Assembly: GCA_019352875.1 (NCBI GenBank)
Contig: JAAAFW010000015.1
Location: forward strand, 248,001 to 312,000
Direction: 5' to 3'
Length of the DNA: 64,000 bases
DNA from: Pedobacter cryoconitis
GTDB lineage: Bacteria > Bacteroidota > Bacteroidia > Sphingobacteriales > Sphingobacteriaceae
Position 1 is the stretch's first letter, and every line of letters starts with the position of its first letter. Shown here one piece after another: positions 27,771 through 37,267 of this stretch. Below the pieces are notes generated by a model. It ran no database searches. It saw only the letters and a list, made by a program, of their open reading frames with translations, and was not told where the DNA came from. The position numbers were made by a program, and so were the translations under genes.

Positions 27771-28775
27771 ATGGTAAAGAGGGGATTAATAAATCTATTC
27801 ATATTAGGGGGATTGGTGTTGACCACCACTTATTGTATAGGGCAAGTAAAACAACTAACATATGGCTCACCGGAAGTTCAAATTGATAGAGCATATAAAT
27901 TATCAAAAAGCATCACTATAATACCCGACCCAAGGATAAATTATGTGCCAAATATTGGGATTATCGAAGGAGAGAACGCAATATTAGTGGTGGATGCGGG
28001 TATGGGACCTAAGAATGGTAAAAGAGTATTTGATTATGCCAATTCTATAGCGAAGGGCAGAAAGATATATTTAACTACAACACATTTTCATCCAGAACAT
28101 AGCTTTGGCGCTATGGCATTTAATAATGGTGGTGCAACTGTATTGATGAACCAACTTCAAGCAGATGAATTGAAAACTAAAGGAGAGGCTTACCTAAATA
28201 TGTTTAAGCGGTTCGGGGATCTTGAACGTAAAGTATTAGAAGGTACAAAGATTGCTAAAGTAGATGAATTATATTCAGGAAGAAAAATACTAGACTTGGG
28301 CAACAAGAAAGTAGAGTTTTATGAATTGCCAGCTCATACATTAGGCGACCAGGTTATATTCGTACCAGATGACGGTGTTATTTTTATGGGCGATTTAGTT
28401 GAAGATCGCTTTTTTCCCATTATGCCAGATTCGGATTCAAGACCTTCACGATGGATTGAAGTAATGCGGGAAGTGAGTAAGTTAAATCCTGAGACGGTTG
28501 TACCTGGTCATGGTGAATTAGGTGGGATAGAGTTAATCACTAACACAGAATCATATTTAAATTTAGTTAAGTCAGAAGTAAAATTAAATATAGATAAAGG
28601 CTTAAATAAAGAAGCTATACTCGAAGTGCTGACGCCGACACTAAAGCATTCTCGTTCAAACTGGGATAATGCAGTATTTATACAATATGAGATTGCACAT
28701 TTTTATGCTGAGTGGACTAACACTATTGTCGTATTGCCAGATTTAACTGATGAACAGGACAAATACAAACAATGA
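27771..28775 (+). CDS. secreted MBL-fold metallo-hydrolase with HxHxEH motif
   Basis: 334 residues with a signal peptide (LFILGGLVLTTTYCIGQ). Metallo-beta-lactamase fold: motif 2 is HFHPEH (His105, His107, Glu109, His110), with Glu where almost all members have the metal-binding Asp; His189 (PAHTLGDQ), Asp208 (FMGDLVED) and His247 (PGHGEL) complete the site. The arrangement resembles B3-like or SoxH/quinoprotein-relay hydrolases rather than a true beta-lactamase. Substrate unknown. It follows the AraC regulator by 197 bp. Confidence 0.9.
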   Translation: MVKRGLINLFILGGLVLTTTYCIGQVKQLTYGSPEVQIDRAYKLSKSITIIPDPRINYVPNIGIIEGENAILVVDAGMGPKNGKRVFDYANSIAKGRKIYLTTTHFHPEHSFGAMAFNNGGATVLMNQLQADELKTKGEAYLNMFKRFGDLERKVLEGTKIAKVDELYSGRKILDLGNKKVEFYELPAHTLGDQVIFVPDDGVIFMGDLVEDRFFPIMPDSDSRPSRWIEVMREVSKLNPETVVPGHGELGGIELITNTESYLNLVKSEVKLNIDKGLNKEAILEVLTPTLKHSRSNWDNAVFIQYEIAHFYAEWTNTIVVLPDLTDEQDKYKQ

Positions 28776-28848
28776 AACGGGAGTAGCTAATCTTCTAAAA
28801 AAGAACTCATTTTTTATGGATAACTTAATCAAGTTTGTGATACTTCTG

Positions 28849-28892
28849 AAAAGTGCAAACCCCGGAAAGATCGTTTGGGGTTTACACTTTTT
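28849..28892. terminator. bidirectional terminator between convergent genes
   Basis: Arms AAAAGTGCAAACCCC and GGGGTTTACACTTTT with one mismatch around a 13-base loop, with A/T flanks. It lies between the MBL hydrolase (+) and the NmrA-like gene (-) and serves both. Confidence 0.8.
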
Positions 28893-28944
28893 AAAACTCC
28901 ACTCCAGAACGTTTTAGTATTATTATAAAAGCGATTATGGTGTG

Positions 28945-29817
28945 TTAGGAGAGTAATTTCTTACGTATTACTGTTTCTAATGTTGTCGATGTGAAAGATT
29001 CATAAGTTCTGGGACATGCATAAACACCATCAGGATCACCAATAGCTATACCCAGATCACGTAATTCCTTTTGTACGGTATCACATGCACCATATTTGGC
29101 GAAAAGATCTAACATTTTTTCTATGCTAACATGCTCATAAGAAATTTCTTTACCCAAAATATTACCAATTCTCTCACAAACTTGTGTAAAGGTTATATTT
29201 TCAGGCCCCATTAGATTTCTTTGCCAATGGCCATGCCATGTCAAGTCAGCCAAATATTGGGCTGCAACATCGCCAATGTCATCTGTACTTATAAATGGGA
29301 TGTCATGACCGGGAGGATAACATGCGCTAATAATACCTTTTTCCACTATACTTTCATTCATTGAAGTTATATTTTCTAAAAAGTAGCCTGGACGCAATGC
29401 CAATATGTCGCAATCCAATTTAAAAAATTCGTACTCCATCTCTCCACAGAAAGAAATAACACCTTGATTTTTCGCGGGGCCCGCACCTAAAGAGGAAAGT
29501 AAAACGACTTTCTTAATTTTATTTTCTTTTACAGCGGCAATACCGGCTCTAGTAACCTGCTGATACCATTGTTTCAAACTAGGAACGCTCATCAAAGGCG
29601 GCACCATCCAAAATAGGGCATCCACATTTTTTGTAGCTGCAATAACTTGTTCTGGCCGCCCAATATCTGTAGCAGTTATTCCGGTTTGCGGGGCACCGAG
29701 TTTTTTCAATTTTTCAACGTTTCGGCCTAGCAGAACGAGTTCTACGTCTTTCTGATTTAACACTTGTACAATGCGACTTCCCACATTGCCACTGGCTGCA
29801 GCGATAGCTATCTTCAT
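28945..29817 (-). CDS. NmrA-like NAD(P)-binding protein
   Basis: 290-residue atypical SDR of the NmrA/TMR type. The glycine motif is AAASGNVGSRI at residues 6-16, then LLGRNVEKL after strand 2 and VVLLSSLGAGP near 105. The Tyr-x-x-x-Lys catalytic set of classical SDRs is not obvious, so it may be a redox sensor or a quinone-type reductase. It is divergent from an HxlR regulator 91 bp away, which probably controls it. Confidence 0.9.
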   Translation of the reverse strand: MKIAIAAASGNVGSRIVQVLNQKDVELVLLGRNVEKLKKLGAPQTGITATDIGRPEQVIAATKNVDALFWMVPPLMSVPSLKQWYQQVTRAGIAAVKENKIKKVVLLSSLGAGPAKNQGVISFCGEMEYEFFKLDCDILALRPGYFLENITSMNESIVEKGIISACYPPGHDIPFISTDDIGDVAAQYLADLTWHGHWQRNLMGPENITFTQVCERIGNILGKEISYEHVSIEKMLDLFAKYGACDTVQKELRDLGIAIGDPDGVYACPRTYESFTSTTLETVIRKKLLS

Positions 29818-29857
29818 ATTATCATATTTTATATTAGCAAAGCTAGGTGCAATTTTA

Positions 29858-29871
29858 TACTTTTGAAAGTA
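29858..29871. promoter_or_regulatory. palindrome in NmrA/HxlR divergent region
   Basis: TACTTT-TG-AAAGTA, a perfect 6+6 palindrome between the two start codons, followed by GGTACT. TACTT and AAAG half-sites also occur as two direct copies before the third HxlR pair (37691-37724). Candidate HxlR operator, inferred. Confidence 0.5.
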
Positions 29872-29908
29872 GGTACTCTATAGTATAGTAATAACCGTAA
29901 AGTGAAAA

Positions 29909-30352
29909 ATGGATTATATGGATAATTGGGAAGAAAAAAACCTAGAAAATTTTCAAAGATTAAGGGAAAAATTGATTGCGAAATCTAATTTTGATGAGAA
30001 TTGTGTTTTAAATCGATCACTAACATTAATTGCCAACAAGTGGACTTTATTAATATTAGTGGCATTGATACAATCATCTAAGAGAACAAGTGAACTACAA
30101 AAACAGATTGAAGGCATTTCTCCTAAAATGCTTAATGAAACATTGAAAAAATTAATTAGCTATGGAATGGTTAAACGGAAAATTTATCCGGAGGTGCCTC
30201 CTAGAGTTGAATATAGTTTGACAAAGTTTGGTGTTAGCACCGCAACACCTCTTGCCGCGCTTGCTGATTGGTCTGCGATATGGGAAAAGGACTTATCAAA
30301 AATTTACAAGAAAAAACAGCAAGATAGATTAGCCATTATATCACAAAAGTAA
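29909..30352 (+). CDS. HxlR-family transcriptional regulator (second)
   Basis: 147 residues. Winged-helix HxlR core: NCVLNRSLTLIANKWTLLIL (Cys32 in the sensor position), RTSELQKQIEGISPKMLNETLKKL and VKRKIYPEVPPRVEYSLT for the wing. It has an N-terminal acidic extension of about 20 residues and a basic tail. Divergent from the NmrA-like gene. Confidence 0.93.
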   Translation: MDYMDNWEEKNLENFQRLREKLIAKSNFDENCVLNRSLTLIANKWTLLILVALIQSSKRTSELQKQIEGISPKMLNETLKKLISYGMVKRKIYPEVPPRVEYSLTKFGVSTATPLAALADWSAIWEKDLSKIYKKKQQDRLAIISQK

Positions 30353-30505
30353 ATTAAAGAGCTGCCTTTAATCAATGTGTTCACTGAGACTAAATAGGGG
30401 TAGAGTTGCACCCCTGGGCCAATTTATTGATTTCAGCTACTCTCCTAAATGATATTCAAAACCTCCATCTTGCCGAATTCCTCTAGCTTTGAGTTTTTTA
30501 TACGA

Positions 30506-30997
30506 CTATTTTGATTTTGTATTACTGGGGTCATCCAAAGGATTTATATAGCTAATTCCCAATGGACCATATGCGCTAACTTGTGTTTCGTAACCCCCGG
30601 ATTTAGCCCAGTGAAAATGAGGTGTATTTGCAGGGAGTACCAACACGCTTCCTGGCGGATATGCTTTTAATTTTGCAGGATCGTACTTTTCTCCAATGCC
30701 TATATAAAATACGCCACTAATTACCGTGTACACTCTAGTTTCGGGATGTTTATGCGGCATTAACACTACATTGGCAGGAAGCCTTACCCTTACGACGTAG
30801 GGGCCTTCCTTCTTTGGATCGCCTATCAAAACGGCGAGGCGAGCTTCTGGAGGAAATGCAGGAAATGCCGACCATTTAATGTCTTCTGAATAAATATCAC
30901 CCAGTTTGTCATTCGGTAAACTTTGCGCCTTGGTAGACAGCGCTCCTAGGGACACTAGGCTACATAATAGAAATCTGAAATAATTTGTCTTTTTCAT
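30506..30997 (-). CDS. secreted cupin-domain protein
   Basis: 163 residues with a signal peptide (FLLCSLVSLGALSTKAQ) and one cupin domain: PHKHPETRVYTVISG (His, His, Glu metal ligands) near residue 90 and PPGSVLVLPANTPHFHWA near 120 (His of motif 2). Related secreted cupins are annotated without known substrate. A Crp/Fnr-like site lies 77-88 bp upstream of the start, and a TA(n)TTTG-type -7 element lies about 45-50 bp upstream of the start. Confidence 0.85.
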   Translation of the reverse strand: MKKTNYFRFLLCSLVSLGALSTKAQSLPNDKLGDIYSEDIKWSAFPAFPPEARLAVLIGDPKKEGPYVVRVRLPANVVLMPHKHPETRVYTVISGVFYIGIGEKYDPAKLKAYPPGSVLVLPANTPHFHWAKSGGYETQVSAYGPLGISYINPLDDPSNTKSK

Positions 30998-31041
30998 AAT
31001 AATTAATCAATGTTAATGTATCTCCTGTAAGTCAGGACGGG

Positions 31042-31086
31042 CAAATTACGGCAGTATGTTATAATCTATACCGTGACCTACATCAC
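31042..31086 (-). promoter_or_regulatory. Crp/Fnr-like site with -7 element, cupin gene promoter
   Basis: GTGA-N6-TCAC at 31073-31086, core TGACCTACATCA. On the minus strand TAATTTG ends at 31042, 37.5 bp from the centre of the site, where a -7 element would be. The site would then be near -43, the class II activator position. The same core and spacing recur at 48003-48045. Confidence 0.5.
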
Positions 31087-31127
31087 ATTTACAATAAGTT
31101 CCTGATTAGTTATTACTCGGCGAAAAT

Positions 31128-31181
31128 AGGGGCAAAATGACGCAATAACAAGATGTGTGGATTGTGTCATTTTGCGCCTCT
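31128..31181 (-). terminator. long hairpin behind GH15 gene
   Basis: Arms containing GCAAAATGACGCAAT and its complement with one mismatch (ATTGTGTCATTTTGC) around a short loop, 48 bp beyond the GH15 stop on the minus strand, with TATTTTC after it. Confidence 0.55.
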
Positions 31182-31228
31182 ATAGTATTTGCTGATCGCA
31201 CGCCAGGAACCATAGAATGATAAAGCAG

Positions 31229-33034
31229 TTATTTCTTGACTTTTCTCCCGATTTGTTTATTGAGTTCAACAGCCGCGCTAATTAGAGCGAGATGCGTAAA
31301 TGCCTGGGGGAAATTGCCCAGGTGCTCACCTCGTTTGCCCAATTCTTCGGAGAAAAGGCTGAGGTGATTTGCATAACCAATCATCTTTTCAAAATGTTCC
31401 GTAGCAAGCTCTAACTCGCCGCTTTTTGCCAATGCTTCAATATACCAGAATGAGCACATGTTAAAAGTGCCTTCTTCCCCGTCCAGCCCGTCGAACTTAT
31501 GCTCCATATTGCGGTATCGATAAACCAATACATCCTGCAAAAGCTCCTTTTTAATGGCCTCCATAGTGCTAAGCCATCGTGGCTCATGTGGAGAAATGAA
31601 ATGAGTGAGCGGCATTAATAAAACACTGGCATCCATTTGTGCCCCACCTTTGTACTGAACCCAGGCCTTGAGGTCGTCGTTCCAGAAATTATTATAAATA
31701 TCATGATAGATATCACTTCTTACCTGGTGCCATTCTGCTTCCGGATAGGGGAATGAGCGATGCTGAGCAATCTTGATTGCCCTGTCCATCGCCACCCAGC
31801 ACATTAGCCGGCTATGTAAAAAATCTTTTTTTTCACTGCGGATTTCCCAAATTCCATGATCAGGCTTCTTCCAGTTTTTAATGACCATCTGGACCTGCTT
31901 TTCTATTAAAGTCCAGAATTCAAAAGTAATTGGCCTGCACGATTTGTTGAAAATGTAAATCGTATCGATCAGCTCGCCATATATGTCAATCTGAAACTGT
32001 TCTGCTGCTGCATTTCCTATTCTGACGGGCATGGAACGCTGATAACCTTCAAATTGTGATACCACGTCTTCAGTGATATCGGGACTGCCATCAATGCGAT
32101 ATACTAGTTGAAGATCTATTTTTTGACACAAATTGTAAAGCCATTCCATAAAGCGCTCAGCCTCCTGAGTATAGCCAAGTGTTAAAAATGCATACATAGT
32201 AAAAGCTGCATCTCTGATCCATGTAAAACGGTAGTCCCAGTTTCGGTCACCGCCTAATGTTTCGGGCAGTCCGAAAGTAGGAGCTGCGACGACCGAGCCG
32301 TATTTCAGGGATGTAAGTAATTTTAGGGTAATCGCAGAGCGGGTAATTAGTTCGCTATAACGTCCAGTGTAAGTAGTCTGGTTTACCCATTTTCTCCAAT
32401 ATGAGGCCGTTTGATGGTATGACTCTTTTTTGTACCAGTCGAGGTTGCAATTTTGATTATCATCTGATAATTTAAGAATAATAATTGCCGATTCACCTTC
32501 ACTTAGTGTGAGATCTGCATACCCACCCATTTTTTTTACTTCCAGGGGTACATCTGCTATCATCTTGAACTTTTGGGATAAGGTGCTGCAAGTGAAGCTG
32601 ATTTCATTATCTGCTGTGCTTATTTTATGGTTCACCTTCGCATAGCCAAATCTAGGTTCACAACTCACTTTAAAACGGATTTTTCCACGGACAGTCTTAA
32701 TCACGCGCACAATAGCGCTATCTATAGAGACGTCCGTCAGCGGCATATAATCTGTCAACTCTGCAATCCCCGAATCAGCAAAGTATCTTGTTAACAATAT
32801 TGCTGTTTCCGGTAAATAGAGTTGTTTTGTCTGGCAGTTCTCCATCTCGGGTTCTACAGCAAAATAACCACCTTTTTTTGCGTCCAGAATTGAGGCAAAT
32901 ACGGTTGGTGAATCAAAGTCAGGAACGCACATAAAATCGATCGAACCTGTTCTGGAAACCAGTGCAGTGGCCTGCAGGTTGCCAATAATTCCATAATTTT
33001 CAATAGGCTGGTACGGTCTTTTCTGGTGGTTCAT
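31229..33034 (-). CDS. GH15-family glycoside hydrolase
   Basis: 601-residue cytoplasmic enzyme of the glucoamylase/trehalase-like GH15 family. N-terminal beta-sandwich (ENYGIIGNLQATALVSRTG, then DFDSPTVFASILD) and (alpha/alpha)6 barrel with LPETLGGDRNWDYRFTWIRD near residue 255 and the DGLDGEEGTFNMCSFWYIEA region near 520, where the family has catalytic carboxylates. Bacterial members of this length often act on trehalose or small alpha-glucosides. No signal peptide. It stands alone with its own hairpin. Confidence 0.93.
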   Translation of the reverse strand: MNHQKRPYQPIENYGIIGNLQATALVSRTGSIDFMCVPDFDSPTVFASILDAKKGGYFAVEPEMENCQTKQLYLPETAILLTRYFADSGIAELTDYMPLTDVSIDSAIVRVIKTVRGKIRFKVSCEPRFGYAKVNHKISTADNEISFTCSTLSQKFKMIADVPLEVKKMGGYADLTLSEGESAIIILKLSDDNQNCNLDWYKKESYHQTASYWRKWVNQTTYTGRYSELITRSAITLKLLTSLKYGSVVAAPTFGLPETLGGDRNWDYRFTWIRDAAFTMYAFLTLGYTQEAERFMEWLYNLCQKIDLQLVYRIDGSPDITEDVVSQFEGYQRSMPVRIGNAAAEQFQIDIYGELIDTIYIFNKSCRPITFEFWTLIEKQVQMVIKNWKKPDHGIWEIRSEKKDFLHSRLMCWVAMDRAIKIAQHRSFPYPEAEWHQVRSDIYHDIYNNFWNDDLKAWVQYKGGAQMDASVLLMPLTHFISPHEPRWLSTMEAIKKELLQDVLVYRYRNMEHKFDGLDGEEGTFNMCSFWYIEALAKSGELELATEHFEKMIGYANHLSLFSEELGKRGEHLGNFPQAFTHLALISAAVELNKQIGRKVKK

Positions 33035-33297
33035 ATCATCTTTATCTGAAGGTATTAGATAAAGACTTTCCCTAACCGTTTTGTTTGATTTTGAAGAAAC
33101 TGCTGTTTAATTTTCCTTGAAGAAACAATGTTACTTTGAGAAAACCTATTAGAATAAATGGATCAAGGGGTCGAACCGCTATAATAATGCTGATTAAGGA
33201 TGTATCAGCATTAATCAGATTAAGGTCCTCTTTTGTTGTCCAGATTTTATTGAATAACTTTAAAAAAACTCAATCTTTTATCATTAATGAATACCAT

Positions 33298-33806
33298 ATG
33301 CGCCAACCAGACTTTTCAAATTCCCGGTATTAGAAACCAGCAGATTCATTCTTCGCAGGCTTTCATTGAATGATGCAGAAGAAATCTATCAGTTACGTTC
33401 GAATGCCGAAGTGGCTGCGCTGACAGGAAAGGCACCATTTGAAGACGTCGGCGAGGCTATTGCGTATATTGATAAAATTGACAATCTGATCAATAAGAAT
33501 GAATGTATATTTTGGGCAGTGTCCCGTCGGGAGGAGCCCGCCTTGATCGGAGCAATTTGTCTCTGGAACTTTGATATACCAAATGGAACCGTAGAAATCG
33601 GATACGAACTTCTCAAAGGATTTCAAGGTAAAGGGATTATGGGAGAAGTTATTGTCCAAATACTCAAATATGCATTCGATGTCATGGGCGTTGAAACTAT
33701 GAGACTGCTTGAAAAACTGGGATTCGGGAGAGCTCCAGGCCATTTTAAAAATACACACATTAATGTTCCAGGTATGCTCACCTATATCTCCTCGCGTCCA
33801 AAATAG
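33298..33806 (+). pseudogene. GNAT acetyltransferase, probably inactive
   Basis: The ATG at 33298 begins a typical start (MRQPDFSN) but one base is missing near 33322, so the frame ends at once; the family sequence continues one frame over as FPVLETSRFILRRLSLNDAEEIY, with no usable ATG. The core AIAYIDKI and YELLKGFQGKGIMGEVI (acetyl-CoA loop with QGKGIMGE) is present. The stretch after VMGVETM joins directly to RLLEKLGF, losing about 14 residues that normally hold the beta-bulge partner Asn. A TTG start at 33366 could give 146 residues. Probably a broken gene; translation from TTG cannot be excluded. Confidence 0.75.
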
Positions 33807-33850
33807 GTTTTATTGAATAATATATAGGAAATGCCAAAGGACTCTTTTGG

Positions 33851-34558
33851 CTAATGATAGATTAATTTCCTGATTGCTGCCAAATGCGCAAACAGTACTA
33901 GTGGAACGATAAAAGACGGCAGCCAGTTGAAAGGAAAATTCAGAATGGCTACATTTGGCTGGTCAAAACCGAATTGCTGAAATGGAGAAGGTGCGGAGAG
34001 TATCGCATTGATCACGATGTTCAAAAGCAGCCCAAGGCAGATAAAATTCCAGGCCAGTAGCGAAGTCCTACCCATTTTACTTTGTGATATCCCAAAGAAG
34101 CCAACAATAGGAGCGCTGATCCCTGCAAGAATATCCAGGTTTCGGCCTTTAAAGGTCATAAGTTCAGGAATTGCACCATTAATAAATAATCCGTAAAGAA
34201 CCAGTTCAACAGGAATCCTGACCAGGTGGACATAGGTGAGCATCTGCATGGACAATCGGTCTATGAATAGTTTGCCTTTGCGGCTTTGGAAAATCAACAG
34301 GATGGCGATCAATGCCGGCGTCACACCCAGGAGGAGGATTTTTGGAGGTATTGAATCCGGAGAATCGGTATAAATTTCCCGGACGCTGAATACTGCCTGA
34401 ACGATGAGCCAGAAAATTATGGTGATTATAATAGTCAGGGCATATCTGCCCGCCAGCGGTTTTGATAATGTTTTGATCAGTAGGGCGACCATTGCTACTG
34501 CTAGCAATGTAGTTAGTACAAAAATTATGGTCAGATATACGGGCAGATTCTCAAGCAT
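33851..34558 (-). CDS. unknown multi-spanning membrane protein
   Basis: 235 residues with about seven hydrophobic helices (for example YLTIIFVLTTLLAVAMVALL, YALTIIITIIFWLIVQAVFS, LLGVTPALIAILLIF, FIVPLVLFAHLAAI). No family recognised; the helix count and short loops are like small heterologous permease-like or sensor proteins. Convergent with the broken GNAT gene. Confidence 0.75.
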   Translation of the reverse strand: MLENLPVYLTIIFVLTTLLAVAMVALLIKTLSKPLAGRYALTIIITIIFWLIVQAVFSVREIYTDSPDSIPPKILLLGVTPALIAILLIFQSRKGKLFIDRLSMQMLTYVHLVRIPVELVLYGLFINGAIPELMTFKGRNLDILAGISAPIVGFFGISQSKMGRTSLLAWNFICLGLLLNIVINAILSAPSPFQQFGFDQPNVAILNFPFNWLPSFIVPLVLFAHLAAIRKLIYH

Positions 34559-34670
34559 GGATTTTGACTGGTACTGTAAAGTTAATTAAAAAGGCAGCAG
34601 TCGGTTTATAGTTCTGGTAAAAAACGAGCATTTTGAAATTGGTTGTATTCATTAATGACCATAAATAGAA

Positions 34671-34710
34671 GAGGCCTTGCAACAAAATAATTGCAAGGCC
34701 TCTTTTTATT
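34671..34710. terminator. strong bidirectional terminator
   Basis: GAGGCCTTGCAA / TTGCAAGGCCTC perfect arms around an 8-base loop, followed by TTTTTATT on the plus strand. It ends the two-gene operon 36995-34720 on the minus strand. Confidence 0.85.
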
Positions 34711-34719
34711 TAAAATCGA

Positions 34720-36153
34720 CTAGTAAACCTGTTTTACTCGTGAATCACCTGAACCGTAGTAAAAATTAATTACCTTTTTATCCCCTTTATTGGTTGATGA
34801 AAAAGATGATGAAACTATTCTGTTGGTTGAAGTATTGAGATTCGTGTTAAAATTCAAGTTGTAAAGTTTTGAATATTCATCATAAACATTAGCTCTTAAC
34901 AGCAAACCTTTATTAAGTATAATACCTTCATCACTTCTTTTTAAATGCACATAGCCAGTTCCGTTTTCACTAGAAGTATAATTAAGTAACTTTCCGTTTT
35001 TACCAGTCAGACCAGCTAATTGTGGAGCAGATTTTACAAGGTTACCGGCAACATCAACTAATTGTATATCAATTTTGGCGTTGTCATCGTAATTGTAAGT
35101 ATTAACATCAACATAAGTGCCATTATTATTATTATTATAATTGCTTATATTAAGTCTTTCCACCTGGTATTTATCGCCGATTGAAGATGCAAAAACCTGG
35201 TTGTAATAATAACCGTTAGATCCAACTAAATATAAAATTCTGCCCGTTTTATCAGGCGAAAATTTAAAATAATAGGAGTTAGTTACAGTAGGAACGGGCG
35301 CATTAAAAGTGTTAACGTTGAAATACGTTTTAATAGTAGTTAGCCTTGGTAAGCTGTTCGGAAACGAAGTAATAGCATCGTCATCAGTTGCATTTACAAA
35401 AAGCTTCTGATCAGAAGTAATTTGTTCAAATGATAGTGAATAACCATTTGGAGCAGCAGGCACTTTAATTGAATAAGCACCGTCAGCAGTAGTATACGCC
35501 GGAAAAGATACTGTATAACTTCCTCCGTATGTGTTTGTTGGAATGTTCGCCGAAGCTGTAACCAGCACATTTGCACCTACTTTCTCAGGCGTAAGATTTG
35601 TCAAGTCGGTTTCAATAAATAAATTACCTGAAATTTCATTAGAAGACTCTGAGGTGTTCCATAATCTTATAGGACCAGAAGTTACATACTGCTGAAGTAT
35701 ACGCGTTGCTGCATAGCCCGTTTTTGAAATTAAGAATGTACTCGTAGGAAATAAGTACAAAGCGGTGAACGTGGCCACACCCTGTGCACCTGTTTTTGCT
35801 GAATAAATCTTTCCTTCAGATGATACAGTAACATCAGCATCAACTACAGGTGCATTCGTTACCACATCGACAACTACAATACTATAGTCAGCTTTCTTTG
35901 CCTCAATCGCATTTTTAGTTGTTAAACTATCATTCAGTTTTAATTGTTCAAGAGCAGCAGCATTCAACAATTGCTGCAAAGCAGTTGCACCTTTTTGTTT
36001 TAACGTTTCAAGATCAAGTTCATGCTGATATTTAAGGTTCAGTAAATCTTTTTGAGCAGCTATAGCGTCACGTTCGTTAAATTCATTCTTGCTGCAGCTT
36101 GCAAAAAGAATGGTGAACGCCATAGTAATGAGAAGAGTAAATTTAGAATTCAT
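34720..36153 (-). CDS. lipoprotein with carboxypeptidase-regulatory-like domain
   Basis: 477 residues, lipobox LFASC (Cys20). Residues 25-85 form a coiled-coil-like helix (DLLNLKYQHELDLETLKQK). Then an Ig-like carboxypeptidase-regulatory domain (VVVDVVTNAPVVDADVTVSS, ATFTALYLFPTSTFLISKTG), a second such module near 190-240, and a beta-rich C-terminal part with Asn/Tyr repeats. Role unknown, probably surface adhesion or structural. Cotranscribed behind the outer-membrane barrel gene (32-bp gap). Confidence 0.8.
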   Translation of the reverse strand: MNSKFTLLITMAFTILFASCSKNEFNERDAIAAQKDLLNLKYQHELDLETLKQKGATALQQLLNAAALEQLKLNDSLTTKNAIEAKKADYSIVVVDVVTNAPVVDADVTVSSEGKIYSAKTGAQGVATFTALYLFPTSTFLISKTGYAATRILQQYVTSGPIRLWNTSESSNEISGNLFIETDLTNLTPEKVGANVLVTASANIPTNTYGGSYTVSFPAYTTADGAYSIKVPAAPNGYSLSFEQITSDQKLFVNATDDDAITSFPNSLPRLTTIKTYFNVNTFNAPVPTVTNSYYFKFSPDKTGRILYLVGSNGYYYNQVFASSIGDKYQVERLNISNYNNNNNGTYVDVNTYNYDDNAKIDIQLVDVAGNLVKSAPQLAGLTGKNGKLLNYTSSENGTGYVHLKRSDEGIILNKGLLLRANVYDEYSKLYNLNFNTNLNTSTNRIVSSSFSSTNKGDKKVINFYYGSGDSRVKQVY

Positions 36154-36185
36154 ATGTTATTTTTATTTGTTTGTAAATTAGATGG

Positions 36186-36995
36186 CTATTTTTTGTTAAG
36201 CGGCATAGTGATACCTATTCTGGAAAGAAAAGAGTTAGTTTTGATGTTACTGCCAAAACCAATTTTTTCCATGTAAGAGTAATCCTCTCTGGCCGGGCTG
36301 AGACCTTTTAGGTATCTGAAATCAACCAGTAACATCAACCGGTCTACGAGAGGTAACTTTATATTTGCACCGACAATAAGGTTAAATCTAGTTTTATTGA
36401 ACATATCAGTTACATTTTGTGAGCCGCTAACAGTGGCTATAATATCCTCGCCTGGCAGTAAGTCACCAGTTTTCTGATAATTTTCGACAACATTATAGGT
36501 ATAAGCGTAACTACCACCGGCATACACAGAAGGTCTCCATGATTGCTTAAGTTTAAAAGTGTAATTAATTAAAACTGGGATTTCTATACTATTTAATTTG
36601 TAAGAACTGTTTTTGACATTTTTAGACTCAAAGCTTTCAGGTATATCAAACCTGGTATCATCCTTAAACCTGATCAATTGGCCGCCTTGCTGCAGCGAAT
36701 TTATTTCCAGTTGTAAGCTCATACCCTTTACTAGTTTATAGTTGACCAGCAGACCTGCTGTATAACCTGTATTGAAACCAGTTTGTGGCTGTTCCTTTGT
36801 AAATCGGTTTAGGCTAAAGCCCCCAGCTATACCGACTTCTAAAGAATCAAGAAATTTACCAGGTTGTTTTTCCGCTTTAGTATGATCAGCGGTTTGTGCT
36901 GTTGCGGAATTTGTTAAGACAAGAGTGAAAACAAAAACACAGGCGTGTTTGCAAATTGCCTGAATTTGCGAAGGCATAGTAATATTAGGAAGCAT
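36186..36995 (-). CDS. outer-membrane beta-barrel protein
   Basis: 269 residues. Signal peptide (CVFVFTLVLTNSATAQ) and an eight-strand-style barrel: GIAGGFSLNRFTKE, GYTAGLLVNYKL, LNSIEIPVLINYTFKL, PSVYAGGSYAYTYN, RFNLIVGANIKLPL and SFLSRIGITMPLNKK. This is the PorT/OmpW-like barrel common in Bacteroidota. The ATG seven codons downstream (36977) is also a possible start. First gene of an operon with the Ig-like lipoprotein, suggesting that the two form a surface pair. Confidence 0.87.
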   Translation of the reverse strand: MLPNITMPSQIQAICKHACVFVFTLVLTNSATAQTADHTKAEKQPGKFLDSLEVGIAGGFSLNRFTKEQPQTGFNTGYTAGLLVNYKLVKGMSLQLEINSLQQGGQLIRFKDDTRFDIPESFESKNVKNSSYKLNSIEIPVLINYTFKLKQSWRPSVYAGGSYAYTYNVVENYQKTGDLLPGEDIIATVSGSQNVTDMFNKTRFNLIVGANIKLPLVDRLMLLVDFRYLKGLSPAREDYSYMEKIGFGSNIKTNSFLSRIGITMPLNKK

Positions 36996-37267
36996 TTTGA
37001 GCGTTAAGTTCGTATTCTTTTAGGCTGCTAATATATTGAATTAATTAAAGATTTATGAAATGTATTTTATTTCTAGTCTTGAGAGATAAAATACCTTAAA
37101 CGTGCAGTAATTTTATAGTTCAAACCCGGGTGTGTAAATAAATTCCGGCGAAAAAAGATCAAGCTGACGAGTGTTGAATCGAATGATACCCGCAAAGATA
37201 TAGGTATTAAAACTTACTCAATTACAGAGAGTTATTGTTGATTTTTTGATAATGAAATATTTTGATA

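Noticed and set aside
35124..35142. ATT trinucleotide run
   Set aside because: It codes for consecutive Asn residues inside the lipoprotein gene at 34720-36153, so it is not a separate repeat element.
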